Part shown: positions 40,107 through 51,709 of the stretch, piece after piece | Numbering within the stretch: the first letter of the stretch is position 1 | How the letters are laid out: every line of letters begins with the position of its first letter | From: Dactylonectria macrodidyma | Taxonomy: Eukaryota; Ascomycota; Sordariomycetes; Hypocreales; Nectriaceae | Length of the DNA: 64,000 nucleotides | Assembly (NCBI GenBank): GCA_020744425.1 | Contig: JAGMUV010000031.1 | Span: forward strand, 124,001-188,000 | Direction: 5' to 3' | Position numbers and translations under genes: made by a program | The notes under the pieces: model-generated | The model's input: the letters and a program-made list of their open reading frames with translations, nothing else | What the model was told of the DNA's origin: nothing | The model's database searches: none

Positions 40107-41579
40107 ATGCTCTATCAAGCATCGGCCGAAGGAAACGAAAGCGTCGTTCAGCTGCTCTTGGACCAGAATGTCGACCCCAACGCTCAGGGCGAAGGAGAGG
40201 ATGCAACGCCGTTGCAAGCAGCATCGGCTGCCGGGAATGAGAAGATTGTGCGGCTACTGCTCGAGAAGAACGCCGACGTTAATGCACCTGCTGGGGAATA
40301 TGGGACAGCGTTAGAAGCAGCATCGGATGGAGGTCACGAAAACATCGTCCAAATACTCCTCGATGAGGATGCCGACGTTAACGCACCTACTGAGTTCTAT
40401 GGAACAGCATTACGGGCAGCATCGGGTGGAGGCCACGAGCGGATTGTCCGACTACTCCTCGACAACAATGCCGACGTTAATGCACCTACTGGGGAATGTG
40501 GAACAGCATTGCAAGCAGCATCAGGTCGCGGCCACGAGCGGATTGTCCGGCTCCTGCTTGATAAGAACGCCGACGTGAACGCGCAATGTGGGCGTTACGG
40601 AACAGCACTTGTGGCAGCATCACACGGAGGTTGGGAGAAGGTAGTCCAGTTACTACTCGATAAGGGTGCCGACGTTAATATTGTGCCACCTACGATCTAC
40701 GGGCCAGCATTAGAACAGGCGTCTCTTAGAGGCCAACTGGGGATTGTCCAACTGCTCCTCGATAGGAGCGCCAATGTCAATTTGCGAGGCGGACGCCACG
40801 GGACAGCCTTAAACGCGGCGTCCTTTGGGAACCAGGAGGTGATAGTACGGCTCCTTCTCGATAGGAATGCCGACATCAATGCTCAAGCGGGCGAGCACGG
40901 CACAGCACTACAGGCAGCGGCATCTGGCAGGGGCGATAAGAAGATTGCACAATTACTGCTCGATAAGAACATCGATGTTAACGCACAATGTGGACTATAC
41001 GGAACAGCATTGCAGGCAGCGTCCGCTCGAGGGAAATTGGACATGGTCCAATTGTTGCTCGACAAGCACGCCGACGTTAATTTGCAAGGTGGCGTCTTCT
41101 TAACACCGCTCCAAGCAGCGTCTTCTGAATCTACTGAAGGCATTGTGCGACTCCTGCTCGATAACAAGGCCGATATAAATTCGCGAGGTGGACTCAATGG
41201 AACGGCATTACAGGCAGCGGCTGGTCGAGGCAATGAGCGGCTTGTGCGACTGCTGCTCGATAACAATGCCGATGTCAATATACAAGGTGGACGGTGTGGA
41301 ACGGCGTTGCAGGCGGCAGCGCATATGGGGCGTGAGATGATCGCACGGCTCTTAATCGATAACCGTGCCGATGTAAATGCGCAAGGAGGACCTGATGGAA
41401 CTGCCTTACAGGCGGCATCGCGTATGGGGCATGAGAATATCGTGCAACTCCTGCTCGACAACCATGCCGACGTTCTTGTTCGAGGTGGTGAGTTCGGAAC
41501 AGCGCTGCGGGCCGCGTCAGCTGGAAGTCACCTGAAGATCGTCAAATTACTCGAAGACGCTGCGGCCGACCATATCTAG
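40107..41579 (+). CDS. Ankyrin-repeat protein, 15 repeats (490 aa)
   Basis: The whole protein is ankyrin repeats of 33 residues, each with the pattern GTALQAAS.GHE.IVRLLLD.NADVNA. Fifteen units are countable and two have one extra residue. There is no signal peptide, membrane span, NACHT or kinase domain, and the frame is intact. Such domains bind other proteins. In fungi similar repeat tracts usually form the C-terminus of NACHT/NLR-like proteins, so this could be a free-standing relative or the surviving tail of one; its own TATA box favours the first. It is the only apparently host-type gene between 30 and 57 kb. Confidence 0.85.
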   Translation: MLYQASAEGNESVVQLLLDQNVDPNAQGEGEDATPLQAASAAGNEKIVRLLLEKNADVNAPAGEYGTALEAASDGGHENIVQILLDEDADVNAPTEFYGTALRAASGGGHERIVRLLLDNNADVNAPTGECGTALQAASGRGHERIVRLLLDKNADVNAQCGRYGTALVAASHGGWEKVVQLLLDKGADVNIVPPTIYGPALEQASLRGQLGIVQLLLDRSANVNLRGGRHGTALNAASFGNQEVIVRLLLDRNADINAQAGEHGTALQAAASGRGDKKIAQLLLDKNIDVNAQCGLYGTALQAASARGKLDMVQLLLDKHADVNLQGGVFLTPLQAASSESTEGIVRLLLDNKADINSRGGLNGTALQAAAGRGNERLVRLLLDNNADVNIQGGRCGTALQAAAHMGREMIARLLIDNRADVNAQGGPDGTALQAASRMGHENIVQLLLDNHADVLVRGGEFGTALRAASAGSHLKIVKLLEDAAADHI

Positions 41580-41673
41580 TCGACACTCTTTACACTCTTT
41601 ACACTCTTTACCCTCTTTACAATCTTCTAGGCGAAAGAACGGGTTGGCGCTGCCGTGAGCGTGGCACCGGGAG

Positions 41674-42300
41674 ATGGACGCGACCGCCGAGGAGATCATG
41701 GTCGCGGGTGGGGATTCGGTGACCGCGACGCGTCGCTCGTCGAGACCCGTGAAACCAACCGCGAAAGCCCAAAAGTTTTGGCAAGTAGCCTCAAGCCAGG
41801 CCGGGACATCCAAGAATGCCGGCACAAAGCAAGTGGCAGCAGGCGACAACGACTGGGACAATGCGGACGAGGGACTGCAGGCTGTGGATGGCGCGGCCCG
41901 CAGCAATTCATCGCTAATGCAGATGATGCTCCAGACGACGCTCCAGACGATGCTCCAGGAAACGTCGAGCCATCTCATGAGCAAGCAGAAACAATGCTGG
42001 AGAGACTCTGGGATGCTTTGATGGAGAACCAGCAGACAGCGACAAAGGTGTTGAGCGATCAGGTGGAGATGATCCGACAACTCCAGAAGGAGATGCGCAC
42101 AACCAGAGAAGGAGATGCGCACAACCAGAGCCGAGGCAGCCGAGGAGCGGAAGAGGACAGACGAGCTTAGGCGTATGCACGAACAAACGGCCGATCAGCT
42201 CAGGGCCATGCGAGAACAGGGAGCGGAAGATCACAAGCAGGTAACCGAGCAGATAACTGAGCAGATGAACGGTCGAATCAGGCCACCCCGGAAAAAACAA
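41674..42300 (+). pseudogene. Chromovirus gag remnant
   Basis: The frame opens MDATAEEIMVAGG and shifts after ~110 codons. A perfect 22-bp tandem duplication (42087-42108 and 42109-42130) and 12-bp repeats of ATGCTCCAGACG type near 41925-41960 explain part of the frame loss. No zinc knuckle remains. Near 42298 the sequence jumps directly to the integrase zinc finger. Confidence 0.65.
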
Positions 42301-43305
42301 GCTATACGAACTCATCTCACGCTCCTATTGGTGGCCAAGACTTAACGCCGATACGAAACAATTCACACGTAATTGCCACGGATGTCTGAGAAACAAGACC
42401 TCCCAGTTGCGGTACCAGGGGACGCTGAAACCTCTCCCAATTCCCCTGCAGAGATGGAGAGACCTATCTGTTTACTTCATTGGCGCCTTTTAGCCTACGG
42501 CCCGTGGATTCAACGCAATCATGGTCGTAGTTGATAGGCTGTCAAAGGACAGGCATTTCACGCCTTGCAGGACCGACATGAAAGCACACGACTTGGCAAT
42601 GCTCTTCGTACGAGACGTGTGGAAACTCCATGGACTACCTGACTCAATTGTCTCCGATAGAGGACCACTCTTCGTCTCGGAATTCTGGAAAGCAGTGTGC
42701 CACCGTTTACAGACCAACATTAGCCTTTCTACAGCCTATCACCCGGAAACCGACGGCCAGACGGAAATTGCTAACTCATTCCCTTGAGCAATATCTCCGC
42801 CAGTACGTCAGCTTCGCTCAGGACGATTGGGACGAGTGGCTCCCATTGGCCGAATTCGCAGCCCGTAATGTTGTCAACGACTCAACGGGAATGTCCCCAT
42901 TTTTTGCGAACACAGGCTACCACCCTCGAATGAGCTTTGGCCCCCCTCGAGCAATACCACGCGCAGCATCCAAAGACCTCGCAGAACGCTGCAACGAGGG
43001 CAACAACTTCGCCGCCAAGATGCAAGAGATCACTGATCTACTCCGGACAAACCTGCTCTCAGCTCAAGCCTCACAAGAGCAATTCGCCAACGCAAATAGA
43101 TCACCAGCGCCGGCGTATCGGGTTGGAGACATGGTGCTACTTAGCACACGCAATATCAACTCAGCCAGACCCATTCCCAAACTGGATCACAAGTTCATTG
43201 GCCCTTTTCGAATCGAGCGCGTAATCAACGCGCACTCCTACCAACTAAAATTGCCACACGAATTAGATCCAATTCACAATTCATTCCATACCAACCTCCT
43301 GCGAC
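42298..43305 (+). pseudogene. Chromovirus integrase remnant
   Basis: This begins with the HHCC finger (KLYELISRSYWWPRL...NCHGCLRNK). The core keeps the second Asp (VSDRGPLF) and the Glu region (TAYHPETDGQTE), but the first catalytic Asp position reads Tyr (SVYFIGAF), and a TAG follows at once. A one-base insertion at about 42781-42786 shifts the frame before LEQYLRQYV. The C-terminal GPY-type region (GPFRIERVINAHSYQL) is present. The integrase is inactive. Confidence 0.8.
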
Positions 43306-43863
43306 CAGTGATGTTATTGGATTGGAGGCAATTTGGATTGGATTGGATTTGTCGGAAAATGGCTGGACTGGATTTGGGTTTCTCGAAGATTTGGACTGGA
43401 TTGGATTGATTGGCAACCAGCTCCTGGAGCTCCAATGGTCTAACCTGATAAGGCAAGAGCTAAGCCTAATTGAGTGGTCATTAGGAGTCTCCCGTCGTAG
43501 CTCCCGTCGCAGACCACGACACGACGCGCGAACTATCGTTCCGCTATTGGGTTAACATCCAACACGCGCAGATTGCTGCGGTATTAAAAGCATGGAGGCA
43601 AACGCGTCGCTCGCGACTTCAGCAGTCCTTCTACTGTGGCAGACGTGTCTGAACAGTTCACTCACCAGCTACACCATGGCCACTATCTCCAGCTATTTCG
43701 GTGCTGCCAGCGGTCGCCGTCCTGATTCTGACAGAGTTATTCTTGCTCCATCATATAAAATACTACGTCACCCCATGCACATTGGAGCGGCGATGTGGTG
43801 CATGGGGTAGCCTCAGCCGAAGGCTGTGTGTCCGCGGGCCGGGAAGCTATTACTACTACTGCA

Positions 43864-44499
43864 TCACCTACGTACTGATCCATTGCCATGGCCATTCTTA
43901 GTATTATATATCATGTAAGGACTCCGTGTGAGAACTTGTCGTTTCCTAAGCTCCTGATCCTTCATCTTCATCTTCATGCCATCCGGGGGAGACCGGTAGA
44001 CCAGGTGATTACGATCAAATGGCGCATCCAACATCAAACCCTCAAGCGTTTTCACGCGAGAGACAGCCACGTAGCTTAAGCCGGTCTGAAAGTCCCGACA
44101 GGAGAGGTCCGTAACGATCATATCTTCTGTGATGCTTTGTGACTTGTGCACGGTAATGGCGTAGCATACGATCAGGGGAAACTGGGTGCGAGCGCAGAGA
44201 GTGGCTCCGATGAGAAAGTCCCTCTCAACTGGGCGAATCGGGACAATCTTTTTGCCATCGGGGGTGGTCAGGAACACCGGTCCGTTGTACTTGTCAAACT
44301 CCATCATGATAACACAAGGAGGATCTTGGATGGGGTCAGCCCCGGGCGCCAAGCCGATGTCGTAAACAGTACCGCGAGCGCCGTTGCAGAGGCCAACTGG
44401 CTGCCAAAGGTTGGATGTCAGCATCAGACGGGCGCCAATGCATATGAGAATCTGCTTCGCAAGGTTGCCCGCCTTATCATCGGGGGGCAGCAGCCGCAC
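43864..44499 (-). pseudogene. Helitron helicase C-terminal fragment
   Basis: The 211-codon frame contains the late Pif1-type blocks: LMLTSNLWQPVGLCNGARG, MMEFDKYNGPVFL, CYAITVHKSQSITEDMIV and FQTGLSYVAVSRVKTLEGL. It ends with the KDQELRKRQVL tail shared by all four Helitrons. It is the longest such fragment here. Rep and motifs I-III are missing. Confidence 0.82.
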
Positions 44500-44565
44500 C
44501 AGGGCCGACGTTCTTAACCTTGATCTGGACGACTGGCCGGCCGAGGCGATCGGCTCATCCAGTGG

Positions 44566-45372
44566 TTAGCCTGCACAACGACGACGATCACCGCCAGGGA
44601 TACCTTCTCCAGGCTCATCAGGAACTGCAGAGACGCCCAGTTGAGATATCGAGGGAGTCAGGGAGACAGTCTCCCCCGCACGGCGCCGTGAACGATGGTC
44701 GCGCTGTATAGCCACCTGCCTTGCCTTCGCCTCAGCCTTGGAGGCATCATCTTGTGAGTCTTTCCCGCCCTTATGGAACCTAGAAGCCAAGTAAGAGTAC
44801 TCAGCATCGGTTGTGCTGCTTGAGACAGTAGATGGATCAGAATGTGACGCGATTTGATCTGTCGTTGGCTGTACGGTCGGTGAGGGAGCAAGAGTCCGGA
44901 AGTTGCGCAAGCTTTGTTGGGTTGGTGGGATTGGCGTCCCCAGCACCACCTGCGGCTGGCTCATTGGCTCTTCAAATAACCCCCTCGCCGCGTGAAGTTG
45001 CCGTAGCCTCTCTGGCGAAGTAGGCTGGGTTCCGGATCTCCCGTTCGGAGGCGAAAGGCCGGCATCACCGTCGGTTCTCTTTGGGGCACGTCTCTCAGCT
45101 GACGAAGGACGGACAGCGAGACTCCTCAATGTCATGATCGCGCCTCTAGATCTGGAGTACTTCAGTTAGTTAGTACTCAACGTTTCACGGAATGGGGAGA
45201 CACAGCTGACATGAGAATTGTTCTGAGTACGACAATCCAGGCAGTTCTTCGTGTTCCCAGCAGATTTCACTTTGCTGACAAAGTCACCCGCTGGCTTCTC
45301 CTCGCCACAGCGGGCACAGACGATGGAAATTAAGTCATCCTGAAGCCTTTGAGGAGCAGGCTTAGGATTCAT
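44566..45372 (-). pseudogene. Helitron RepHel N-terminal fragment
   Basis: Homologous to 36137-36805: a four-cysteine motif (CARCGEEKPAGD...NCLDC) in the first frame (45372-45169), a stop, then a Ser/Pro-rich second frame (45135-44566). The conserved position of the stop in two separate copies suggests it was present in their common source or is spliced out. Confidence 0.65.
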
Positions 45373-48274
45373 TGCTTAATTCTGCAAAACATCAAGAAGC
45401 GTTGCGAACAAAATGGAGATCGTGTCAAGCGAAAAACTCCAAAGTAAACAAACCGGGGGTAATGCCAGCGGTAAAAACTAAGGCCCACTTTTTAAGGGCC
45501 GTCATCCAGTTGCCGAACGTTTTGCGGCCATCCATACAAATTGTTGGCCAATCAGAACCTGGGAAACTTATTGACCCCTGTCTGCACCAAACCCTCATAT
45601 TCGGAAAACTTAAGAACTGATGTAGAGTCAGCCTTCGGCTGAATTAGTCCTCGCCCAAACGACCTCGACGGAATCCTGATCGAACCCGACGAATTCAAGC
45701 TGAATGGGAAGCAATTTGTACGCTACTCTGTTGTGGCAAAGTCCCAAAATCACACCAAGAAAAGGACATCAGTCGTCTGGCAGTATGGTGAAGACATACA
45801 ACTCAAGCAGGACCCGACGAAGAGGTTCTGGTACTGTTTTCTGTGCGAACAGCAGCAGCGCCAACAGGGACTTCCTATTTCCGGCAAGGGCAATTGCACT
45901 GCCTTAGACCACCTGGAATCGAAACACCAAATCGATAGGGAGACTGGTGAGCACAGACATGCAAAGCGCCACCCATCGCAGCCATCAATTGTCGACTTCA
46001 ACAACATATCCACCCTTGTATTCAAACGCCGATTTGACGAGTTCAAGGAACTTCTTATTCGATGGATCGTCTATTGTCACATCGCCTTCTTTCAAATCAA
46101 GAACCTCTACTTTCGCGAACTCCTCTTCTATGTTTTCCCTGGCCTGACAACACTCCTTCCAAAGGCGAGACTAGTGATTCGCAGATGGATAATAGAGGCC
46201 TTTGGGGCACGAAAGGACAGACTGCGTCAAGAAATGCAAGCGGCCCACAGCAATATATCGATATCGTTCGATTTATGGACGTCACCGAACTATCAGGCTA
46301 TCCTTGGATGTGTCGCGCACTTTATCAACAGAAGTGGCAAGAGAAGAACGGTTGTTCTGGCTCTTCGTGAACTGGTTGGCGAACATTCAGGTGAGAATAT
46401 GGCAGATGTCCTCCTGCAAATGTTTGACGACTACGGATAAGTGGCCGGATTGGTTATTTCATGGCAGACAATGCAAGTTCGAATGATGCATGCATCGACC
46501 TGGTCCTGCGGGCTCTTTATCCGAACATGAGCAGGAAACATCGCGTACGACGACGCCTTCGGTGTTTCGGCCATATCGTCAATCTCTGTGCCCAGGCGTT
46601 TATTATGGGAAAGGATGCTGCGAAGACCTGCAAGGATCTGGACTCTGCGTATCGAGAAGGGGACTACACACGGATTCGTGAGCTGTGGAAGAAGCGTGGT
46701 GCAATTGGGAGGCTCCATAATATCGTACGATATATTAGAGCTAGCCCTCAACGGCGCCAATTCTTCAGATCAATTCAAATTGGCGGCGATCTGGCTGCGT
46801 TTGACGGATTGGAGGTAAGCTCCCCTTGTACGCGTCGCAAGGTAGTCGCGGCGCCCTACACTTACGGTTTCAGTACTGACGTTGGAGTTTGTTGCAGCTT
46901 ATCCAAAGTCAGTCTACGCGCTGGAATTCTTATTTCTTATCAATTGGACGCGCTCTTAATGTCAAGGAACGTATCCAGCTCTTCTGCGATCAATATGAGC
47001 CTCCACAAAGTGACAGAGACATCCTGGACCAACGCCTCAGCCCATGGCAATGGGATGAACTCGGACACCTCCACGACCAACTTGAGACATTCTACGAGGC
47101 CACAGTAATGAACGAAGGCAGACAGTGGACTCTTGCAGATCATTTTCAATCGCTGGACTGGCTTATGGACGAAATCCACCTTGCTCGGCGAAAGTTTGAA
47201 CAGCTCGCTGAAGACGCCCTGCGGAAGCGTGGCCCGAATAGACAGGATAAGCAGAACGAATTCGACGACTATAACTGGCTTGCTGCGGCTGCAGAAGTTG
47301 CCTGGCAGAAATGCGAGAAGTACTATAACAAGGCCGATGAGTCGCCCGCTTACTACGCCGCCATATCGTTGAATCCAAGCCTTAAGAACCAATGGTACTA
47401 TCAGGTTTGGAATGGCAGTGATGATAAGCGTGCCTGGATCCAAGCTGCCGTTGGAGCAGTTAAGGAGCTCTGGGTTGACGAATACAAAGGCAGGTTCGCG
47501 CACGGCGCGCTAGTTCCTACCCACGTCTTTAAGGCCCCAGAACCGAAAGAGAAATCGTTTACTTCAGTGAGAAACCACAAGCGTCTCAAACTACGCCACC
47601 TCGACCCTAATTCAAGCCCCGAACTGCCCTCAACCGATCACTACGATGAGTTTATCACCAGTGACGTTATCGGCCTTAATGATGACGAGGAATTCGACCC
47701 CATCCAGTACTGGAATGAGCGTTACCACTCGCAGACGGACCTAGCTCGTATGGCGCTGGACGTTTTAGCCCTGCCTCCCATGTCGGATGAGTGTGAGCGC
47801 CTTTTTAGCAGCGCCAAGCTCCTCCTTACAGATCATCGCTCACGGCTCCGGATGGACGTCATTGAGGCCAGCGAGTGCTTACGAGCTTGGTATGGTCGCC
47901 CGGAGCAGAAGGCATTTGATGACTCTGCCATCGGTTTGATGGAGGGTGAGGCACGGAGTACAGTTAGGGCGGATGGGCCGGGTGAGGGAGAGGAAGGCGG
48001 CGAAGATGATGGAAGTGAGAAGTCGAACATACTGGAGACGCAAGTTGCTATAGAACATGAGCTCCGTAGTTAGGTGGTGTCATAACCCAAGGACAAGAAC
48101 AGTTCTACTCCAAGTCTGCTTATTCAGCGGCTCATTGATTGTCCCAAAAGGGTAAAAATACGAACTGGATCGGTTCTGGATATCCTGGAGGCTGCCCGTC
48201 CCCACGTCTGGACTGGATTGGATCGGGGCTCGGATCCAGCTCCAATCCAATCCAATAACATCACTGCCTGCGAC

Positions 48275-48603
48275 CATCACCAAACGACCCACTCCCCGGC
48301 CAATACAACCCACCACCCCCACCAATCACGCTAGATGCAAAGGGGGAGAAACTCTGGGCGATTGAAACAATACTGGACTCGAAACGCACAAAACAGAAAG
48401 GCTTCCAGTACCATATACTATGGAGAGGCTTTGACCTCGAGGAAGCAACATGGGAGCCACTGCACAACGTCGTCAACGCTCACATAGCCATCAAAGAGTT
48501 CGAGAAGCGCCACAAAAACAAACCCAGACCAACGAAACAAGAAATGCAAAGTGCTCGACTCCAGGCTAAGCAGGACGTGGAAGAATCAGAAGCGATGGAG
48601 TAA
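48275..48603 (+). pseudogene. Chromovirus C-terminal chromodomain
   Basis: This continues the integrase tail across the hAT 3 insertion: the frame resumes after the duplicated CCTGCGAC. It encodes a chromodomain (LWAIETILDSKR, FQYHILWRGF, EATWEPLHNV), which targets chromovirus integration to modified chromatin, and ends at a TAA in 48601-48603. It is separated from its integrase by 5 kb. Confidence 0.82.
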
Positions 48604-48659
48604 GGGGGGACCATATGTGAGGGAACGATCATGTGACTTTCATACTTTATGAATAGTCT

Positions 48660-48800
48660 TACCTCAGCAAGCTCAGACCCTCTGCTCGGGCGGCGGCTAT
48701 GCGCGCTTACTAAAGCACGCTAACCCGAACGGGTAACACCTTCACAGAGGGCCTGAGCCCAATTTCCACATTTTTGGTGGCGTTGTCGTTCGCCGCTTTG
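48660..48800 (+). repeat. Left 141-bp terminal inverted repeat of the RecQ element
   Basis: Exact reverse complement of 53814-53954. It contains GC-rich internal symmetry (CTCTGCTCGGGCGGCGG) and ends CGCCGCTTTG. It lies about 95 bp from the DUF6589 start and may include its promoter. Confidence 0.95.
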
Positions 48801-48893
48801 GAAGCTCTGTACGAAACAGAAACAGCTTAGTGCAACGGCCCTCTGGGGTGTCCCCCCGGGGAGAATAAAAACCTACCTACCTACCTTGTAATC

Positions 48894-51499
48894 ATGCGCG
48901 TTCGTTCTTGCTCAACAGAAAACTTGCATGCGTTTGCAGTCAATTGTCAATTTGTGCCACCATTAATACATCTGCATACCACTCTAGATATGACATTCGA
49001 AGCTTCGTCCACTACGGCCACACCAGAAGGCAGCACGTCTGGCTCTTCGCTGCTGCCACCCGTCAACAACCACCGCAGACGATCACCCCGCTCAGATGCT
49101 GAGAAGCTCGATATTGTATGCAATTTTATGCGAAATGAGCTCCGTTGGGGTGTTGCCGACCTTGTCACGGCATTAGCTTCCTCTGAAGGTTCTAATAATA
49201 CTCGTCGAAAGGCTGCATTCGTAGCAGCGGCCTACAAGGACTCTGAGGTCCTGAAGTCCTACTTTCGCGATGCGGATCAACTGTGGGGTGACGGCAGGCA
49301 GTCTATCATCGAGGCGTTGGATCTGGGCGACAATGAGCTACGGAGAGAGGTGGAAAACCTAGGAACTATACCACCATTTAACAAGTTCGATCCAACCTCC
49401 AAGAATGGAGACTTCGACGCGCTCGACATGGACCAAACCCTAAATACGATACACAATGAGGCACCTCTGTTACTACAGCTTATCAGAGGCATCATGGCTC
49501 CTGAATCCCGGCGGAAGTATCAGCGCCAAAAAGAACCAGCTGCTCGAATTGTCGCCATCATATCAATCCTCTGCTTCTCGCAGCGCCAAAACACCTGTAC
49601 CGGCTTTCAGACGAACCTAGGCCTCTACCTCCATTCTCAAGGTGTGAAGCGTCAACAGCTAGAGCTCCTCGGTCAACTCGGACTTGTCGTCAGTTACAAC
49701 ACCGTCATCCGAGCCATCAAAGAACAATCAACTCGGGCTGCGGCACGAGTAGAGGGTATGGGGCAGAGTGACGAGGCCGTGACGTCGTACGATAATTTCG
49801 AGGTAATGGAAGGCGTCAAGGAGCAGCGGGTTGATCATCAAGGTACCTTCCATTCTGTGACGACGGGCCAGGTCATTCAAGGCATTGAAATACCGCCTGG
49901 TGGACTGCGACAAGATATGCTTGATTCTCAGGCGGAAATATGCGCCAGTGACGTCTTCCTGGCCCCCGGGAATCGGGATGACGGTATTAATCGTCAGGTA
50001 TGTATTGATCCATCATGCCCATGGCTTGGTGTTGAACCGTCTCGCAGTAGATATCACGATACTTTTCCTACGAAGCTATCAACACGATCTTCTCGAACGC
50101 CATCCCGGACGCTGCAAAGAAGCAACGTCCAGCAATGCCCGTTGTCGATGTTCTCGAACCTGTCAAGACTGTCCATTGCTCCCTTGGTCCTATTCCTCAT
50201 GACGAGAGCAGTAATGCTGGCAATATCCTGATTCTTGAGAATATCTTTCAACATCAATATCACCTACCCGATTCCGCCTTTGAGCATCGTTTATTCCTCA
50301 TCTACGGTGACCAGAAGACCACGCAGCGGATTCGTTCGATCAAGCAACGCAGGGAAGAAGCTCAGCGGCCTTGCGACAGGCTACAATGGGCGCTGCCAGT
50401 ACCGGCGCTCTTCCACCTCCGTATGAACTACCTCTACATGATATCCAGACTCCACTTTGGCGGTCCTGGCAGCGATCAATCCACGTTATATGACGCCATG
50501 AACTTCTGGACAAGGAAAAGGATCTGCAAATCCAGCGCTGATTTCTACGCCCTAGAGCAGCTGATCATCCATAGTTTCCAGGCTAGAGTGTGCGCTTTGC
50601 TCTGGAATATGCTTGCTCAGTCTGGGCAGGGGATTGGCCTCGAGTTCGAAGACATCGCTCGAATGCTGGCTATTCACGATGCTGGAACCTTCTCACAACT
50701 CTTGGATAGGATCGTCGATTCTTACGGCAAGTATGCCCGCTCGACTGATGACGAGGAGCTTCGGAACCACATCCTGTTCTTGCAGCACACTCAGACCTAC
50801 CTGCTTCTGAAGTATTCAATCAAGCATGCCGATCTCGGCCTCTTGCGCCGAGCCATTGACCGCTGTTGTGTGTATTTCCATGGCTCAGGGCAATCGAGAT
50901 ATGCGTTTGAGATGCTGTACCTTCAGCGTCTCACGTCAACGCGTGCTGCCACCCCGGAATTACAACGCGCGATACTTGCAAACGGGCTTGTAAATCGCCA
51001 GGGCAAGGCGGATAGCTGGTATGAGACAGACAGGCTCGTGGAATTCCACAATGGCACTCTCAGGAAGCTACTCAACGCCAAACGTGGATCTTCTCTTACG
51101 CTGGATTATCTCTTCGAGCACTGTGCTCTAAATACCGACTTCTTTGCCACTCTTGCCAAGCAGACAGAATCCTTTTACGGCATTCATCGGAGTAGCAAAC
51201 ATCCAGAGAAATCAGCGGAACGTGACATTAGGGTGATGGCTCAACGCTTATCGCACAGCGGGTCAATTGCTCTGCACAGTGGACGGACGGTTAAGCATAA
51301 AGCTACTGATGTGTTGGCAGAAGGGGCAATGTGCATTGCCGGCAAATCGATAGCCAAGTTCAACAGAATGGCATGCAGCGTCGACTATGATTACTTGGAA
51401 GGAGACGAAGATGAACTGGGCGATGGACAGGAAGACGAAGATGAAATCGACGAGGAACTTGGCCATTTTTTTGCAGTTTATCATGCCGATGAGGAGTAG
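48894..51499 (+). CDS. DUF6589-type protein, candidate recombinase of the RecQ element (850 aa)
   Basis: Exon 1 (48894-49997) and exon 2 (50051-51499) join over a 53-bp intron ending in CAGTAG; the sum is 2553 nt. ATG 48990 is an alternative start. Residues ~60-300 are helical with no known motif. Then come SYDNFEVMEGVKEQRVD (~300), a GDQKTTQRIRS block (~453), a helical region with FHLRMNYLYMISRLHFGG, and a C-terminal part with EHCALNTDFFATLAKQTESFYG. The tail is strongly acidic. These blocks recall the fungal DUF6589 family, recognised by eye. The paired Asp motifs would fit an RNase H-like nuclease, but that is inference. The frame is intact. Confidence 0.75.
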
Positions 51500-51709
51500 A
51501 AGGGACTGATGTCTCCTGATTTATCTATCGAGTTTGAGCTTTCGGAGCGTTGCTTGAAGGCATGCGTCCTGTGTCACCTCGAGGACCTCCTTGCCGTACG
51601 CAGCTAGATCACCCCATTCCCCGTTGACTGCGTGTGCTAATGAACCAATAGAAGTAACCGCTGCACCCGTTCTTGATATCATGTTTACAGCTTTATCTGG
51701 AAGGATAAG

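Larger units (their letters stand above)
43757..45642 (-). mobile_element. Helitron D, internally deleted, with verified boundaries (1886 bp)
   Basis: On the minus strand it begins TCAGCCGAAGGCTGAC at 45642 and ends GTAGTATTTT at 43757, with the subterminal inverted tip and terminal hairpin. The host hAT frame reads straight through when the element is left out, so both ends are exact to the base and no target duplication was made. It encodes an N-terminal zinc-region piece and a C-terminal helicase piece. Confidence 0.93.
43676..48073 (+). pseudogene. hAT transposase 3, broken by Helitron D and a frameshift
   Basis: The start is at ATG 43676 (MATISSYFGAASG). After 27 codons Helitron D interrupts, and the frame resumes exactly at 45643. 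A BED-like finger (YCFLCEQQQ...HLESKH) and the RNase H core (SFDLWTS, then MADNASSND) follow. At about 46436-46440 one base appears to be missing, so the frame changes. An intron separates GLE (46815) from LIQSQSTRWNSYF (about 46899). The hATC block (MSDECERLFSSAK) and an acidic C-terminus end at 48073. It is inactive as it stands. Confidence 0.82.
43306..48266 (+). mobile_element. hAT transposon 3 (4961 bp, holding Helitron D)
   Basis: Inverted ends start CAGTGATGTTATTGGATT; identical 8-bp duplications CCTGCGAC flank them (43298-43305 and 48267-48274). It is inserted in the chromovirus between integrase and chromodomain. Subterminal regions are packed with GGATTGGATT-type repeats. Removing the 1886-bp Helitron leaves an element of about 3.1 kb, the same size as hAT 1. 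Confidence 0.93.

Noticed and set aside
40107..41579. Regularly spaced repeats that could suggest a CRISPR-like array
   Set aside because: The spacing is the 99-bp codon period of ankyrin repeats in a coding frame in eukaryotic DNA.
50054..50263. Minus-strand and plus-strand small frames within the DUF6589 gene
   Set aside because: They are other-frame reflections; the two-exon model explains the whole stretch.
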